From: Streptomyces sp. A012304
Lineage (GTDB): Bacteria > Actinomycetota > Actinomycetes > Streptomycetales > Streptomycetaceae
Direction: 5' to 3'
Length of the DNA stretch: 64,000 bases
Assembly (NCBI RefSeq): GCF_026008495.1
Contig: NZ_BQUN01000098.1
Location: forward strand, 159,541-223,540
The translations under genes and the position numbers were made by a program. The notes under the pieces were generated by a model. It did no database searches and was not told the origin of the DNA. It saw only the letters and a list, made by a program, of their open reading frames with translations. Positions 37,591 through 49,046 of the stretch are shown piece after piece. Position 1 is the stretch's first letter; each line of letters opens with the position of its first letter.

Positions 37591-39411
37591 TCAGGCCCCT
37601 GCCTTCGTCAGGACGGTGGGCGCTTCCGCCTCCTCGTGGAACTCCAGCTGACGGCGTCGGTTGGGGATGAGGCCCTCGGGCCGGAAGCGCATCAGCAGGA
37701 TGAGGGCGACACCGAAGGCGAAGAGCTGGTAGTCGCCGAGGAACTGGAGCTTGTTGGGGATGAGGTAGAGCAGGGCGGCGCCGATGAGGGGTCCGCTGAT
37801 GGTGCCCATGCCGCCGAGGACGACCGCGGCGAGGAGGAAGGCGGAGTTGGGTGGGATGGCGCCGGCGAAGAGGTACTGCTCGGGTGTCACGGTGTAGGTG
37901 ACGTGGGCCTGGACGGTGCCGGCGAGTCCGGCGAGGGAGGCGCCGACGGCGAAGGCGATGAGCTTGACCCGGAAGCCGTTGATGCCCATGGCGAGGGCGG
38001 CGGTTTCGTCTTCGCGGATGGCGACCCAGGCGCGGCCGATGCGGGAGTCGCCGCTGCGTCGGAAGACGAGTACGACGATGGCCGTGATGAGCAGCATCAG
38101 GAAGAAGTAGTTGGCGAATCGGCCGATGGCGAAGCCGGCGATGTCGTGTTGCTTGCTGAAGTCGAATCCGAGGATGTCGAGGTCGGGGATGGCCGAGATG
38201 CCGTTGGAGCCGTTGGTGATGTCGGGTCCGGAAGTGCCGTCGAGGTTGTTGGCGGTGATGCGGAAGATCTCACCGAAGCCGAGGGTGACGATGGCGAGGT
38301 AGTCGCCGCGGAGGCGGAGGGTGGGGGCGCCGATGAGGACGCCGAAGACGAGTGAGGCGAGTGCGCCGACCAGGACGGCGGCCCAGAAGGGGAACTGGAC
38401 GCCGAAGGGCGAGCTCTGTGATCCGGAGACGAGGGAGGCGGCGTAGGCGCCGACGCCGAGGAAGGCGACGTATCCGAGGTCGAGCAGGCCGGCGAGGCCG
38501 ACGACGATGTTGAGGCCGAGGGCGACGGTGGCGAAGATCAGGATGTAGACGCCGAGGGTCGCGTACTGGTCGTCGGTCTGGGTGAAGGGGAAGAGCGCCG
38601 CCGCGACGAATGCGCCGCAGATGGTGATGTTCTGGTGGCGTGCGGTGATCTGGGATGCCTGGGCGACGAGTCCGGATTTGGTGAGTGCGGCGAAGCCGAG
38701 GCCGGCGCTGATGAGGAAGCCGATGAACAGTTCGTCGTACTCGGTACCGATGCCGTAGGTGAAGACGGTGAGGCCGAGGCCGAGGACGGCGACGATGATC
38801 AGGATTTCGGCGTAGGAGGGGAGTGCGCCGACGGGCTTGGCGGTGCCGGAGGCGAAGGCGGTTTTGACGGTTTCCCACTGGTGGCGGGCGTTGTGCTTGA
38901 AGTGTTCCCAGCTGGTGTCGTCCGGGTCGATGGGGTCCGGGGCGGGGTGCTGGAAAGGCAGGGCGAGGGCGCCGACGAGGGCCGTGAGGGTGGCGATGGC
39001 GACGATGAAGCCGCCGGGTTCCAGGTTGACGAGGCCGCCGAGGTCGACGCTGATCGCGAGGACGGTGTACCAGGCGGTGGCGAAGGTGGCGAGGGTGCCG
39101 AATTTGACGGCCGCGTCCGCTCCGGCGGGGGTGAGCCAGGTCAGGCCCTGCACGCCGTAGGAGGAGAGGCAGAACAGGGTGGTGAGGGCGCCGGTGATGA
39201 GGACGAGGACTTGGAGGCCGCCGGGGTAGCCGTAGACGGTGAGGTCGCCGGGGAATGCGCTGGTCCAGGTCCAGGCGAGGAAGGTGGAGACGACGGCGAG
39301 AATGCTGCCGCCGAGGGCGAGGGCTCGTCCGACACGCTCGGGGATGGGGACGAGGCCGGTGGCGGTGGTGCTCTTGGACAGGGTCTGCGGTGCGGTGGTC
39401 TGTGTCGTCAT
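37591..39411 (-). CDS. livM: Branched-chain amino acid ABC transporter permease, long LivM
   Basis: At 606 residues this permease is much longer than usual LivM proteins (about 320-420). The C-terminal 350 residues are a standard LivM domain, with GLAGLLDLGYVAFLGVGAYAA, TLRLRGDYLAIVTLGFGEI, AMGINGFRVKLIAFAVGASLAGLAG and PNSAFLLAAVVLGGMGTISGPLIGA. The first 250 residues add several membrane helices (for example ALALGGSILAVVSTFLAWTW) and a cytoplasmic linker ending DDTSWEHFKHNARHQWETVK. ATG 39411 was chosen because the longer frame lacks a ribosome binding site and would overlap livH. The extension is probably lineage-specific. Confidence 0.9.
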   Translation of the reverse strand: MTTQTTAPQTLSKSTTATGLVPIPERVGRALALGGSILAVVSTFLAWTWTSAFPGDLTVYGYPGGLQVLVLITGALTTLFCLSSYGVQGLTWLTPAGADAAVKFGTLATFATAWYTVLAISVDLGGLVNLEPGGFIVAIATLTALVGALALPFQHPAPDPIDPDDTSWEHFKHNARHQWETVKTAFASGTAKPVGALPSYAEILIIVAVLGLGLTVFTYGIGTEYDELFIGFLISAGLGFAALTKSGLVAQASQITARHQNITICGAFVAAALFPFTQTDDQYATLGVYILIFATVALGLNIVVGLAGLLDLGYVAFLGVGAYAASLVSGSQSSPFGVQFPFWAAVLVGALASLVFGVLIGAPTLRLRGDYLAIVTLGFGEIFRITANNLDGTSGPDITNGSNGISAIPDLDILGFDFSKQHDIAGFAIGRFANYFFLMLLITAIVVLVFRRSGDSRIGRAWVAIREDETAALAMGINGFRVKLIAFAVGASLAGLAGTVQAHVTYTVTPEQYLFAGAIPPNSAFLLAAVVLGGMGTISGPLIGAALLYLIPNKLQFLGDYQLFAFGVALILLMRFRPEGLIPNRRRQLEFHEEAEAPTVLTKAGA

Positions 39412-39418
39412 CGGTTTT

Positions 39419-40348
39419 TCACGCCCTGTCCGCGACGCGTTCGCCGAGCAGGCCCTGTGGCCTGAACAGCAGTACGAGGATGAGGAGTACGAAGGCCCAG
39501 ACATCGGCCCAGGACTGGCTGCCGAACTTGTCCATGCCGGGGATGTCGGCGATGTAGGCGGTGGCGAGGGTCTCGGCGATGCCGAGGACGACGCCGCCGA
39601 TCATGGCGCCGTAGATGTTGCCGATGCCGCCGAGGACGGCAGCGGTGAAGGCCTTGAGGCCGAGGATGAAGCCCATGCGGAAGTCGATCTGGCCGTACTT
39701 GAGGCCGTAGGCGACGGCTCCGACGGCGGCGAAGGCGGCGCCGAGGGCGAAGGCGAGGACGATGATGCGGTCGGTGTTGACGCCCATCAGTTTCGCGGTG
39801 TCGGGGTCCTGGGCGGTGGCCTGCATGCCGCGGCCGGTGCGGGTCTTCATGACGAAGTAGGCGAGGAACGCCATGCTGATGGGGGCGGCGCACAGGAGGA
39901 AGATGTCGCCGGTCTGGATGGTGACGTCGCCGAGCTCGAAGGGTCCGCCGGGGATTTCGGGGAAGGTGCGGGCGGACTTGGCGTCGGGGTACCAGGCCCA
40001 CACCGCCTGCTGGAGGGCGAGGGAGAGGCCGATGGCGGTGATGAGGGGGGCGAGGCGTGGTGCGTTTCGCAGGGGGCGGTAGGCGAACCGTTCCGCTCCG
40101 ACGGCGATGGTGACGGCGACGATGATCGCGCCGACGATCATCAGCGGCAGGGCGAGCCACATCGTGGTGCCGCCGGGGAGCCAGAGCCAGACCGTGAGTG
40201 CGCCGAAGGCGCCGGTCATGAAGATCTCGCCGTGGGCGAAGTTGATGAGCTGGACGATGCCATAGACCATTGTGTAGCCGATGGCGACCAGGCCGTACAT
40301 GGATCCCAGTAGCAGGCCGTTGACCAGCTGCTGCGGCAGTTCGTTCAC
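39419..40348 (-). CDS. livH: Branched-chain amino acid ABC transporter permease
   Basis: The 309-residue membrane permease has LivH features: LVNGLLLGSMYGLVAIGYTMVYGIVQLINFAHGEIFM at the N-terminus, APLITAIGLSLALQQAVW, GRGMQATAQDPDTAKLMGVNTDRII and GLKAFTAAVLGGIGNIYGAMIGG. The start is GTG 40348, with GGAGGA 6 nt upstream; frames extending further run antisense through livK. It is 7 bp from livM and 116 bp from livK, the gap holding a hairpin. Confidence 0.93.
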   Translation of the reverse strand: MNELPQQLVNGLLLGSMYGLVAIGYTMVYGIVQLINFAHGEIFMTGAFGALTVWLWLPGGTTMWLALPLMIVGAIIVAVTIAVGAERFAYRPLRNAPRLAPLITAIGLSLALQQAVWAWYPDAKSARTFPEIPGGPFELGDVTIQTGDIFLLCAAPISMAFLAYFVMKTRTGRGMQATAQDPDTAKLMGVNTDRIIVLAFALGAAFAAVGAVAYGLKYGQIDFRMGFILGLKAFTAAVLGGIGNIYGAMIGGVVLGIAETLATAYIADIPGMDKFGSQSWADVWAFVLLILVLLFRPQGLLGERVADRA

Positions 40349-40403
40349 CGCATGTCCTCCGAGACGGTTCGGATAGTTCGACGGATGTGGCCGGATGTGA
40401 GTG

Positions 40404-40437
40404 CGCGCGGGGCGCCAGTGGAACAGCGCCCCGCGCG
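40404..40437 (-). terminator. Hairpin between livK and livH
   Basis: A perfect 12-bp inverted repeat (40404-40415 with 40426-40437) lies in the only sizeable gap of the liv operon. A partial terminator here would give more binding protein than permease, a common arrangement in ABC operons. Confidence 0.75.
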
Positions 40438-40464
40438 GCTCATGGGTGGGTGCGGGTGTGGGCG

Positions 40465-41700
40465 TCAGCCGGTGAAGGTGCCCGACTTGACGGTCTTCCA
40501 GGCACCGTTCTCGACGGCGTAGACGGTGAGCTGCTTGTTGGTGGCGTCGCCGTATTCGTCGAAGGAGACCTTGCCGGTCACACCGTCGAAGGAGACGTTC
40601 TGCATGGCGGCCATGACCTTGGCGCGGGCGTCGCTGGGAAGCTTGCCGCCGTTGTCGTCGACGACCTTCTTGACGGCCTCGATGACGGCCCAGGCGGAGT
40701 CGTAGGCGTAGCCGCCGTAGGCGGAGTATTCCTCGCTGTAGCCGGCGGCCTTGTAGTCGGCGACGAACTGCTTGGCGGAGGGCAGGTCTTCGACGGGGGC
40801 GCCGACGGAGGTGGCGAGGTCGCCGGTGCCGGTGGCGCCGGCGAGCTTGATGAAGGTGTCGTCCTTGATGCCGTCGCCGCCCACGAGCGGGACGTTGGCG
40901 CCGGCGGCCTTGATCTGCTTGCTGAGGGGGCCGGCCTGGGGGTATTCGCCGCCGTAGTAGACGACGTCGGCGCCGGACTTCTTCACCTTGGTGGCGACCG
41001 CGGCGAAGTCCTTGGTGTCGGGGTTGATGTGCTCGGTGCCGACGACGCTGCCGCCGAGCTTCTTGAACTCCGCGGTGAAGGTGGCGGCGAGGCCGGCGCC
41101 GTAGGTCTTCTTGTCGTCGATGACGAAGACCTTGGTCTTCTTGGCGGTGGTGTAGACGTACTGGGCGGCGAACGGGCCCTGGATGGCGTCCGTGGTGGCG
41201 GTGCGGAAGTACGACTTGTACTGGCGGGTCTTGCTCTTCTGCCAGTCGGGGCCCTGGGTGAGGGAGGGGCCGGTGTTGGCGGGGGAGACCTCGACGAGGG
41301 AGGCGGCTTCGAAGACCTTCTGCATGGATTCGGCGACGCTGGAGTTGAGCGGGCCGACGACGCCGAGGACGCTCTTGTCGGCGACGAACTTGGTGGCGTT
41401 CTGCTGTCCGGCGGACGGCTGGGCCTGGTCGTCGAGGGCGTCGACCTTGAAGGTGATGCCCTTGACGTATTCCTTCTTGTTGGCCGTCTTGGCGGCGAGG
41501 TCGGCGGAGTTCTTGATGCCGAGGCCCATGGCGGACAGGTCGCCGGTCAGGGGCGCGTCGACGCCGATGGTGACGGTGGTGCCGCCACTGCCCGAGTCGG
41601 AGCCCTTGTCGCCGTCGTCGCCGCGTGAGCCGCAGGCGGTGAGGGTGAGTGCTCCCGCCGCCAGCGCGGCGGTGATGGCGATGAACGAACGTTGACGCAC
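40465..41700 (-). CDS. livK: Branched-chain amino acid ABC transporter substrate-binding lipoprotein
   Basis: The 411-residue protein starts with a lipoprotein signal ending LTLTACGS, so Cys23 should be acylated and hold it to the membrane surface. The mature part is a type I periplasmic-binding fold of the leucine-binding family (IGVDAPLTGDLSAMGLGIKNSADLAA, VVGPLNSSVAESM, SVVGTEHINPDTKDFAAVATKVKKSGADVVYYGG). GTG 41700 has AAAGGA about 7 nt upstream. It is the first gene of the operon. The 289-bp gap upstream (41701-41989) contains TGTTATGACA, an imperfect palindrome, and the promoter must lie there. Confidence 0.93.
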   Translation of the reverse strand: MRQRSFIAITAALAAGALTLTACGSRGDDGDKGSDSGSGGTTVTIGVDAPLTGDLSAMGLGIKNSADLAAKTANKKEYVKGITFKVDALDDQAQPSAGQQNATKFVADKSVLGVVGPLNSSVAESMQKVFEAASLVEVSPANTGPSLTQGPDWQKSKTRQYKSYFRTATTDAIQGPFAAQYVYTTAKKTKVFVIDDKKTYGAGLAATFTAEFKKLGGSVVGTEHINPDTKDFAAVATKVKKSGADVVYYGGEYPQAGPLSKQIKAAGANVPLVGGDGIKDDTFIKLAGATGTGDLATSVGAPVEDLPSAKQFVADYKAAGYSEEYSAYGGYAYDSAWAVIEAVKKVVDDNGGKLPSDARAKVMAAMQNVSFDGVTGKVSFDEYGDATNKQLTVYAVENGAWKTVKSGTFTG

Positions 41701-41989
41701 GATCCAGTCCTTTCCCTGGCACGGCCCTCTCCCCCCTGGAAGAGGCCGAGTCGAACGCCGGTCCGAAGCTTTTTCAGGCCGCGCGGTGACTGGCCGTGAC
41801 TCTAAGCGGGTGAAGGGAACGTGGAGGAGGGTCTGACGAAGGCTGTGACGCTCTTGTTATGACACGAGGTAATGCAGAGCGGTACTCAGTGGGTGGAACA
41901 GCGGAATTCGAGCCGATTCGCCCTGTCCGCATGGTGAGAATCCGCAGGAGGAGCCCGGATCGGTTCAGGCGTCTCGGGCGTTTTGGTGA

Positions 41990-42616
41990 TTACCTGGAAC
42001 TGTTGCTGCAGGCGACTTGTAGGGACTCGGACAGGTCTTGTGCGTACCGTGAACCGAGGATGAAACTGTGCTCTTCTATTGCGCGCGCATTACGTAGAGT
42101 TACGTCCAGGAAAGGCAGTCCGGCGTTCCTGGGCACCTTTCCGCATTCCGTCACCCGCATCGTGATGACGATCTTGCGGGCGGAACCCGCCCTGGTGCCG
42201 AAGGGCGGCCGAGGGGCCGTGGTCAGGGAGAGGCCGGCGTACGGCTGGGTCAGCGCGGTCACGGTGACCGAGGGCCCCGACTCCACGCCGAGCAGCACCT
42301 CGAAGGCGAAGGTCCTGGGCGGTGCGCCGGGGGGTACGGCGGTGGAACCGAGGTAGGTGACGTCCACGACCTGGGACGGGAACGGTGGCGCCGGTGGGGC
42401 CGGGGTGTGCTCGCGGGGCCGGGTGGCGTAGAGGGAGCCGCCGGCCGCGAGGAGGGCGGCGGTGGTCAGGGTCGCCAGGACGGCCCGGCGGTGGGTGTCG
42501 TAGAGGCGCAGGGGGCGGCTGCGTGGACGTGCGGGGGTGCCGGGGGTGGTGGGGGTCTCGGGGTGGCCCCACGCGCGTGTGCCCTCGCCGGGTTCGACCG
42601 GGCCGACGCCGCTCAC
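41990..42616 (-). CDS. Membrane-anchored exported protein of unknown function
   Basis: The 208-residue protein has a Pro/Arg-rich N-terminus and one hydrophobic segment (RRAVLATLTTAALLAAGGSLYA, about residues 44-65). The extracellular part includes TFAFEVLLGVESGPSVTVTALTQPYAGL and KIVITMRVTECGKVP, and ends with two cysteines that could form a disulphide. The GTG start overlaps the stop of the upstream lipoprotein gene by 4 nt, so both are made together. I do not recognise a domain; streptomycetes annotate similar proteins as Tat-signal-domain proteins, but no clear RR signal is seen. The real start could be later within the Pro-rich part. Confidence 0.65.
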   Translation of the reverse strand: MSGVGPVEPGEGTRAWGHPETPTTPGTPARPRSRPLRLYDTHRRAVLATLTTAALLAAGGSLYATRPREHTPAPPAPPFPSQVVDVTYLGSTAVPPGAPPRTFAFEVLLGVESGPSVTVTALTQPYAGLSLTTAPRPPFGTRAGSARKIVITMRVTECGKVPRNAGLPFLDVTLRNARAIEEHSFILGSRYAQDLSESLQVACSNSSR

Positions 42617-43062
42617 TGCCAGGCGCCTTCGCCGGGGCCGCCGGAGCGGTACCAGTCGGCACAGCCCTGGCGGGCCTGACGGTCGATCAGTTGGTCGGCG
42701 GCGTCCGCTCCCCGGCGTTTCTTCTCGGCCCGCGCGGCGTCCACGACCGCCCGCAGGATGTCGTACTGCCCGTTGGACAGCCCCATCGACTGGTAGTCCC
42801 CGTAGGTGGTGCCGTCGAGCACCTTCCGGGACCAGTGGGTGACGATGCGGGTGCACAGGACCTCGGGCGGGGTGGCGGAGGCGGACGGGGTGGTGGAGGT
42901 CGGCGCGGTGGCGGAGGCGGGCGGGGTGGTGCCGGTGCCCGCGCGTCCGCCGCCGTGGGTGTCGGTGGTGCCGAAGCTGCCGCAGCCGGTCGTCAACGCG
43001 ACCGCCAGCAGGGCGAGTCGGGCCGGCCGCCACGCCCCCGGCCGGGGTCCTGCCGTTGTCAT
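42613..43062 (-). CDS. Small putative lipoprotein
   Basis: The 149-residue protein has a signal with lipobox LTTGCGS, then a Thr/Ser/Ala/Pro-rich linker of about 40 residues, and a small helical domain (VLCTRIVTHWSRKVLDGTTYGDYQSMGLSNGQYDILRAVVDAARAEKKRR) with two cysteines. It overlaps the next gene by 4 nt. No known domain is recognised. The pair is probably a surface-exposed complex. Confidence 0.7.
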   Translation of the reverse strand: MTTAGPRPGAWRPARLALLAVALTTGCGSFGTTDTHGGGRAGTGTTPPASATAPTSTTPSASATPPEVLCTRIVTHWSRKVLDGTTYGDYQSMGLSNGQYDILRAVVDAARAEKKRRGADAADQLIDRQARQGCADWYRSGGPGEGAWQ

Positions 43063-43117
43063 GCTCCGACGCTAGGCCGCCCGACGGCGGCGGGCAACGG
43101 TCTCCCGAGGTGCCTCG

Positions 43118-43603
43118 TCACGTCGCGGGGATGTTCGCCGCGTCGCCCGGCCGCACGTCGCGCAGCAGGCACGTCAGCCGCGCCGTGCACACCCGCCGCC
43201 CTTCCTCGTCGCTGATCACGATCTCGTACGTCGCCGTGGAGCGCCCCTGGTGCACGGGGGTGGCGACGCCGGTGACCAGGCCGGAGCGGACGCCGCGGTG
43301 GTGGGTGCAGTTGAGGTCGACCCCGACGGCGATCTTGGAGCTGCCGCCGTGCAGCATCGAGCCGACGGAGCCGAGGGTCTCGGCGAGCACCGCGGAGGCG
43401 CCGCCGTGGAGCAGGCCGTAGGGCTGGGTGTTGCCCTCGACCGGCATCGTGCCGACGACCCGGTCGGCGGAGGCCTCGACGATCTGCACGCCCAGGCGGG
43501 TGCCCAGGTGGCCGGCGGAGAACAGGGCCACGAGGTCGACGCCGAGCGCCGCGTACTCGTCGATGACCTCTTGCGGGAACTTCACGTGCTGCTGCTCGCC
43601 CAT
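43118..43603 (-). CDS. Hotdog-fold thioesterase (PaaI/YdiI type)
   Basis: The 161-residue protein hydrolyses acyl- or aryl-CoA thioesters. The hotdog motif QPYGLLHGGASAVLAETLGS contains the HGG loop and the catalytic acidic residue of the PaaI family, followed by VGVDLNCTHHRGVRSGLVTG. A 66-bp gap separates it from the upstream oxidoreductase gene. GGAG lies about 9 nt before the ATG. The natural substrate is unknown. Confidence 0.85.
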   Translation of the reverse strand: MGEQQHVKFPQEVIDEYAALGVDLVALFSAGHLGTRLGVQIVEASADRVVGTMPVEGNTQPYGLLHGGASAVLAETLGSVGSMLHGGSSKIAVGVDLNCTHHRGVRSGLVTGVATPVHQGRSTATYEIVISDEEGRRVCTARLTCLLRDVRPGDAANIPAT

Positions 43604-43657
43604 GGGGCCCGACTCCGTTCGTCGTGGTCGCTGCGGCGCCGGTACGCCCGCCGCCTG

Positions 43658-43669
43658 CTGAGCAAACGC

Positions 43670-43673
<4 letters not shown>
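43658..43673. promoter_or_regulatory. Palindrome at the end of the oxidoreductase gene
   Basis: CTGAGC, loop AAAC, GCTCAG form a perfect 6-bp inverted repeat spanning the stop codon of the oxidoreductase and about 55 bp upstream of the thioesterase start. It could be a weak terminator or a TetR-type operator; nothing decides between them. Confidence 0.3.
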
Positions 43674-45949
<2,276 letters not shown>

Positions 45950-46080
45950 CGCGGCGCTCTCCTTCGCTGACGCGGGTGACACATCGGTGTCTGTGCCTGC
46001 CCTCTGCCTCCGATCCTCGCACGCGCCACCGACAGCGGGGACGGACGGGCGTGCGAGGCCGTGGGTATTGGTTGCGGCGG

Positions 46081-46134
46081 GAGCGGGAGCGGGAGCGGGA
46101 GCGGGGGCGAGGGCAGGAGCGGGGGCGGGGATGG
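46081..46134. repeat. GAGCGG hexanucleotide array upstream of polA
   Basis: Four perfect GAGCGG units (46081-46104) are followed by five degenerate ones to 46134. The array sits in the 281-bp gap between the divergent oxidoreductase and polA genes. No clear polA promoter is seen. Confidence 0.8.
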
Positions 46135-46230
46135 CTGGCCCTTGGCCGGGGGCAGTCCGGAGCGGCCCTGTCCGGGTCCTCCACGGTGGGCGGGGTCGGA
46201 GTGTCAGTGGGGCGTGGCAGGATCGGGGGC

Positions 46231-48957
46231 GTGGCAGAAACAGCATCGAAGAAGACCGAGAAGACCTCCGGCGGCGACCGGCCCCGCCTGATGCTCATGG
46301 ACGGGCACTCGCTGGCCTACCGCGCGTTCTTCGCGCTGCCCGCGGAGAATTTCACCACCGCGACGGGCCAGCCGACGAACGCGATCTACGGCTTCGCGTC
46401 GATGCTGGCCAACACCCTGCGTGACGAGGCGCCCACGCACTTCGCGGTCGCTTTCGACGTCTCCCGCAAGACGTGGCGGTCCGAGGAGTTCACGGAGTAC
46501 AAGGCGAACCGCTCCAAGACCCCGGACGAGTTCAAGGGTCAGGTGGAGCTGATCGGCGAGCTGCTCGACGCGATGCACGTGCAGCGGTTCGCGATCGACG
46601 GCTTCGAGGCCGACGACGTCATCGCCACGCTCGCCACCCGGGCCGAGGCCGAGGGCTTCGAGGTGCTGATCGTCACCGGGGACCGTGACTCCTTCCAGCT
46701 CGTCAGTGAGCACACCACCGTGCTGTACCCGACGAAGGGCGTCTCGGAGCTGACCCGTTTCACCCCGGAGAAGGTCTTCGAGAAGTACGGGTTGACGCCC
46801 GCCCAGTACCCGGACTTCGCGGCGCTGCGCGGGGACCCCTCCGACAACCTCCCTGGCATCCCCGGCGTCGGCGAGAAGACGGCCGCGAAGTGGATCAACC
46901 AGTTCGGTTCGTTCGCGGAGTTGGTCGAGCGCGTCGAGGAGGTCAAGGGCAAGGCCGGGCAGAACCTCCGCGACCACCTGGAGGCGGTGAAGCTCAACCG
47001 CCGCCTCACCGAGCTGGAGCGGAACGTCGAACTGTCCAAGGGTGTCGCCGATCTCGCGCGGGCGCCGTACGACCGCAAGGCCGTCGCGATGGTCCTGGAC
47101 ACCCTGGAGATCAGGAACCCCTCGCTGCGTGAGCGGCTCCTCGCCGTCGACCCGGGCGGCGAGGAGGCCGAGACGACCCCGGTGGTCGCGGCGGGCGTGG
47201 AGCTGGACGGCACAGTGCTGGGCACGGGCGAGCTGACCGGCTGGCTCACCGAGCACGGCGCCGGTCCCCTCGGTGTCGCGACCGTCGACACCTGGGCGCT
47301 GGGCAGCGGATCCGTCGCCGAGGTCGCCCTGGCCGCGGCCGGGGGAGCGGCCGCCTGGTTCGACCCGGCGGAGCTGGACGAGTCCGACGAGAACACGTGG
47401 GTGGCCTGGCTGGCCGCCGAGGACCGTCCCAAGGTTCTGCACAACGCCAAGGGCGCCATGCGTGTCTTCGCCGAGCACGGCTGGAGCGTCGCCGGTGTCT
47501 CCATGGACACCGCGCTGGCCGCCTACCTGGTCAAGCCGGGCCGCCGCTCCTTCGACCTGGACGCGCTGTCCCTGGAGTACCTCGGCCGGGAGCTGGCCCC
47601 CGCCGCCGCGGCCGACGGCCAGCTCGCCTTCGGCGCGGACGACGGCGCCGAGGCCGAGGCCCTGATGGTGCAGGCCCGCGCGATCCTCGACCTCGGGGAG
47701 GCGTTCGGTGGCCGTCTGGAGGAGGTCGGCGCCGCGGACCTCCTCCAGGACATGGAGCTGCCCACCTCCGCCCTCCTCGCCCGCATGGAGCGGCACGGCA
47801 TCGCCGCCGACCGGGCCCATCTGGAGGCCATGGAGCAGATGTTCGCGGGCGCCGTCCAGCAGGCGGTGAAGGAGGCCCACGCGGCGGCCGGGCACGAGTT
47901 CAACCTGGGCTCGCCCAAGCAGCTCCAGGAAGTCCTCTTCGGGGAACTGGGCCTGCCGAAGACGAAGAAGACCAAGACCGGCTACACGACCGACGCCGAC
48001 GCCCTGGCCTGGCTGGCCACCCAGACGGACAACGAACTGCCGGTCATCATGCTTCGCCACCGAGAGCAGGCGAAGCTGCGCGTCACCGTCGAGGGCCTGA
48101 TCAAGACGATCGCCGCGGACGGCCGGATCCACACGACGTTCAACCAGACGGTCGCCGCGACCGGCCGCCTGTCGTCGACGGACCCGAACCTGCAGAACAT
48201 CCCGGTGCGTACGGACGAGGGCCGGGCGATCCGCCGCGGTTTCGTCGTCGGTGAGGGCTTCGAGTCCCTGATGACCGCCGACTACAGCCAGATCGAACTG
48301 CGTGTGATGGCCCACCTGTCCGAGGACGAGGGCCTGATCCAGGCGTTCACCTCCGGCGAGGACCTGCATACCACCGCCGCCTCCCAGGTGTTCGGCGTCG
48401 AGCCTGCGGCGGTGGACGCCGAGATGCGCCGCAAGATCAAGGCGATGTCGTACGGCCTGGCGTACGGGTTGTCGGCGTTCGGCCTGTCGCAGCAGCTGAA
48501 CATCGAGGCGGCGGAGGCCCGCGCCCTGATGGACGCCTACTTCGAGCGTTTCGGCGGCGTCCGTGACTATCTGCGCCGTGCGGTCGACGAGGCCCGGGCG
48601 ACGGGCTACACGGCGACGCTCTTCGGGCGCCGCCGCTACCTCCCCGACCTCAACAGCGACAACCGTCAGCGTCGCGAGGCGGCGGAGCGGATGGCCCTGA
48701 ACGCGCCGATCCAGGGCACCGCGGCCGACATCGTCAAGATCGCCATGCTGAAGGTGGACCGGGCGCTGCGCGAGGCCGGTCTCAAGTCCCGCATGCTCCT
48801 CCAGGTCCATGACGAAATCGTCCTGGAGATCGCCCCCGGCGAGCGCGCGGCCGCGGAGGACCTGGTCCGCCGCGAGATGGCCGACGCCGTGCGGCTCAGG
48901 GCGCCGCTGGACGTCTCGGTCGGCGCGGGCGCGGACTGGGAGTCGGCAGCGCACTAG
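46231..48957 (+). CDS. polA: DNA polymerase I
   Basis: The 908-residue enzyme fills gaps and removes RNA primers. Residues about 17-290 form the 5'-3' exonuclease (LMLMDGHSLAYRAFFALP, IVTGDRDSFQLV, GVGEKTAAKWINQFG). The middle domain lacks the acidic residues of an active proofreading exonuclease, as usual in actinobacteria. The polymerase domain has motif A TADYSQIELRVMAHL (about 684), motif B RRKIKAMSYGLAYGLSAFGL, and motif C LLQVHDEIVLE (about 860). GTG 46231 follows AGGATCGGGGGC. The length matches other streptomycete PolA proteins. Confidence 0.96.
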   Translation: MAETASKKTEKTSGGDRPRLMLMDGHSLAYRAFFALPAENFTTATGQPTNAIYGFASMLANTLRDEAPTHFAVAFDVSRKTWRSEEFTEYKANRSKTPDEFKGQVELIGELLDAMHVQRFAIDGFEADDVIATLATRAEAEGFEVLIVTGDRDSFQLVSEHTTVLYPTKGVSELTRFTPEKVFEKYGLTPAQYPDFAALRGDPSDNLPGIPGVGEKTAAKWINQFGSFAELVERVEEVKGKAGQNLRDHLEAVKLNRRLTELERNVELSKGVADLARAPYDRKAVAMVLDTLEIRNPSLRERLLAVDPGGEEAETTPVVAAGVELDGTVLGTGELTGWLTEHGAGPLGVATVDTWALGSGSVAEVALAAAGGAAAWFDPAELDESDENTWVAWLAAEDRPKVLHNAKGAMRVFAEHGWSVAGVSMDTALAAYLVKPGRRSFDLDALSLEYLGRELAPAAAADGQLAFGADDGAEAEALMVQARAILDLGEAFGGRLEEVGAADLLQDMELPTSALLARMERHGIAADRAHLEAMEQMFAGAVQQAVKEAHAAAGHEFNLGSPKQLQEVLFGELGLPKTKKTKTGYTTDADALAWLATQTDNELPVIMLRHREQAKLRVTVEGLIKTIAADGRIHTTFNQTVAATGRLSSTDPNLQNIPVRTDEGRAIRRGFVVGEGFESLMTADYSQIELRVMAHLSEDEGLIQAFTSGEDLHTTAASQVFGVEPAAVDAEMRRKIKAMSYGLAYGLSAFGLSQQLNIEAAEARALMDAYFERFGGVRDYLRRAVDEARATGYTATLFGRRRYLPDLNSDNRQRREAAERMALNAPIQGTAADIVKIAMLKVDRALREAGLKSRMLLQVHDEIVLEIAPGERAAAEDLVRREMADAVRLRAPLDVSVGAGADWESAAH

Positions 48958-49046
48958 CCGACGACGGGGCCGGGCGGGGTGGCGCGGGGCGCGGACGTAC
49001 CGGCCGGGAGTGGGGCCCTGTCTCCGCAGAGACTGGGTCGGCTTCT

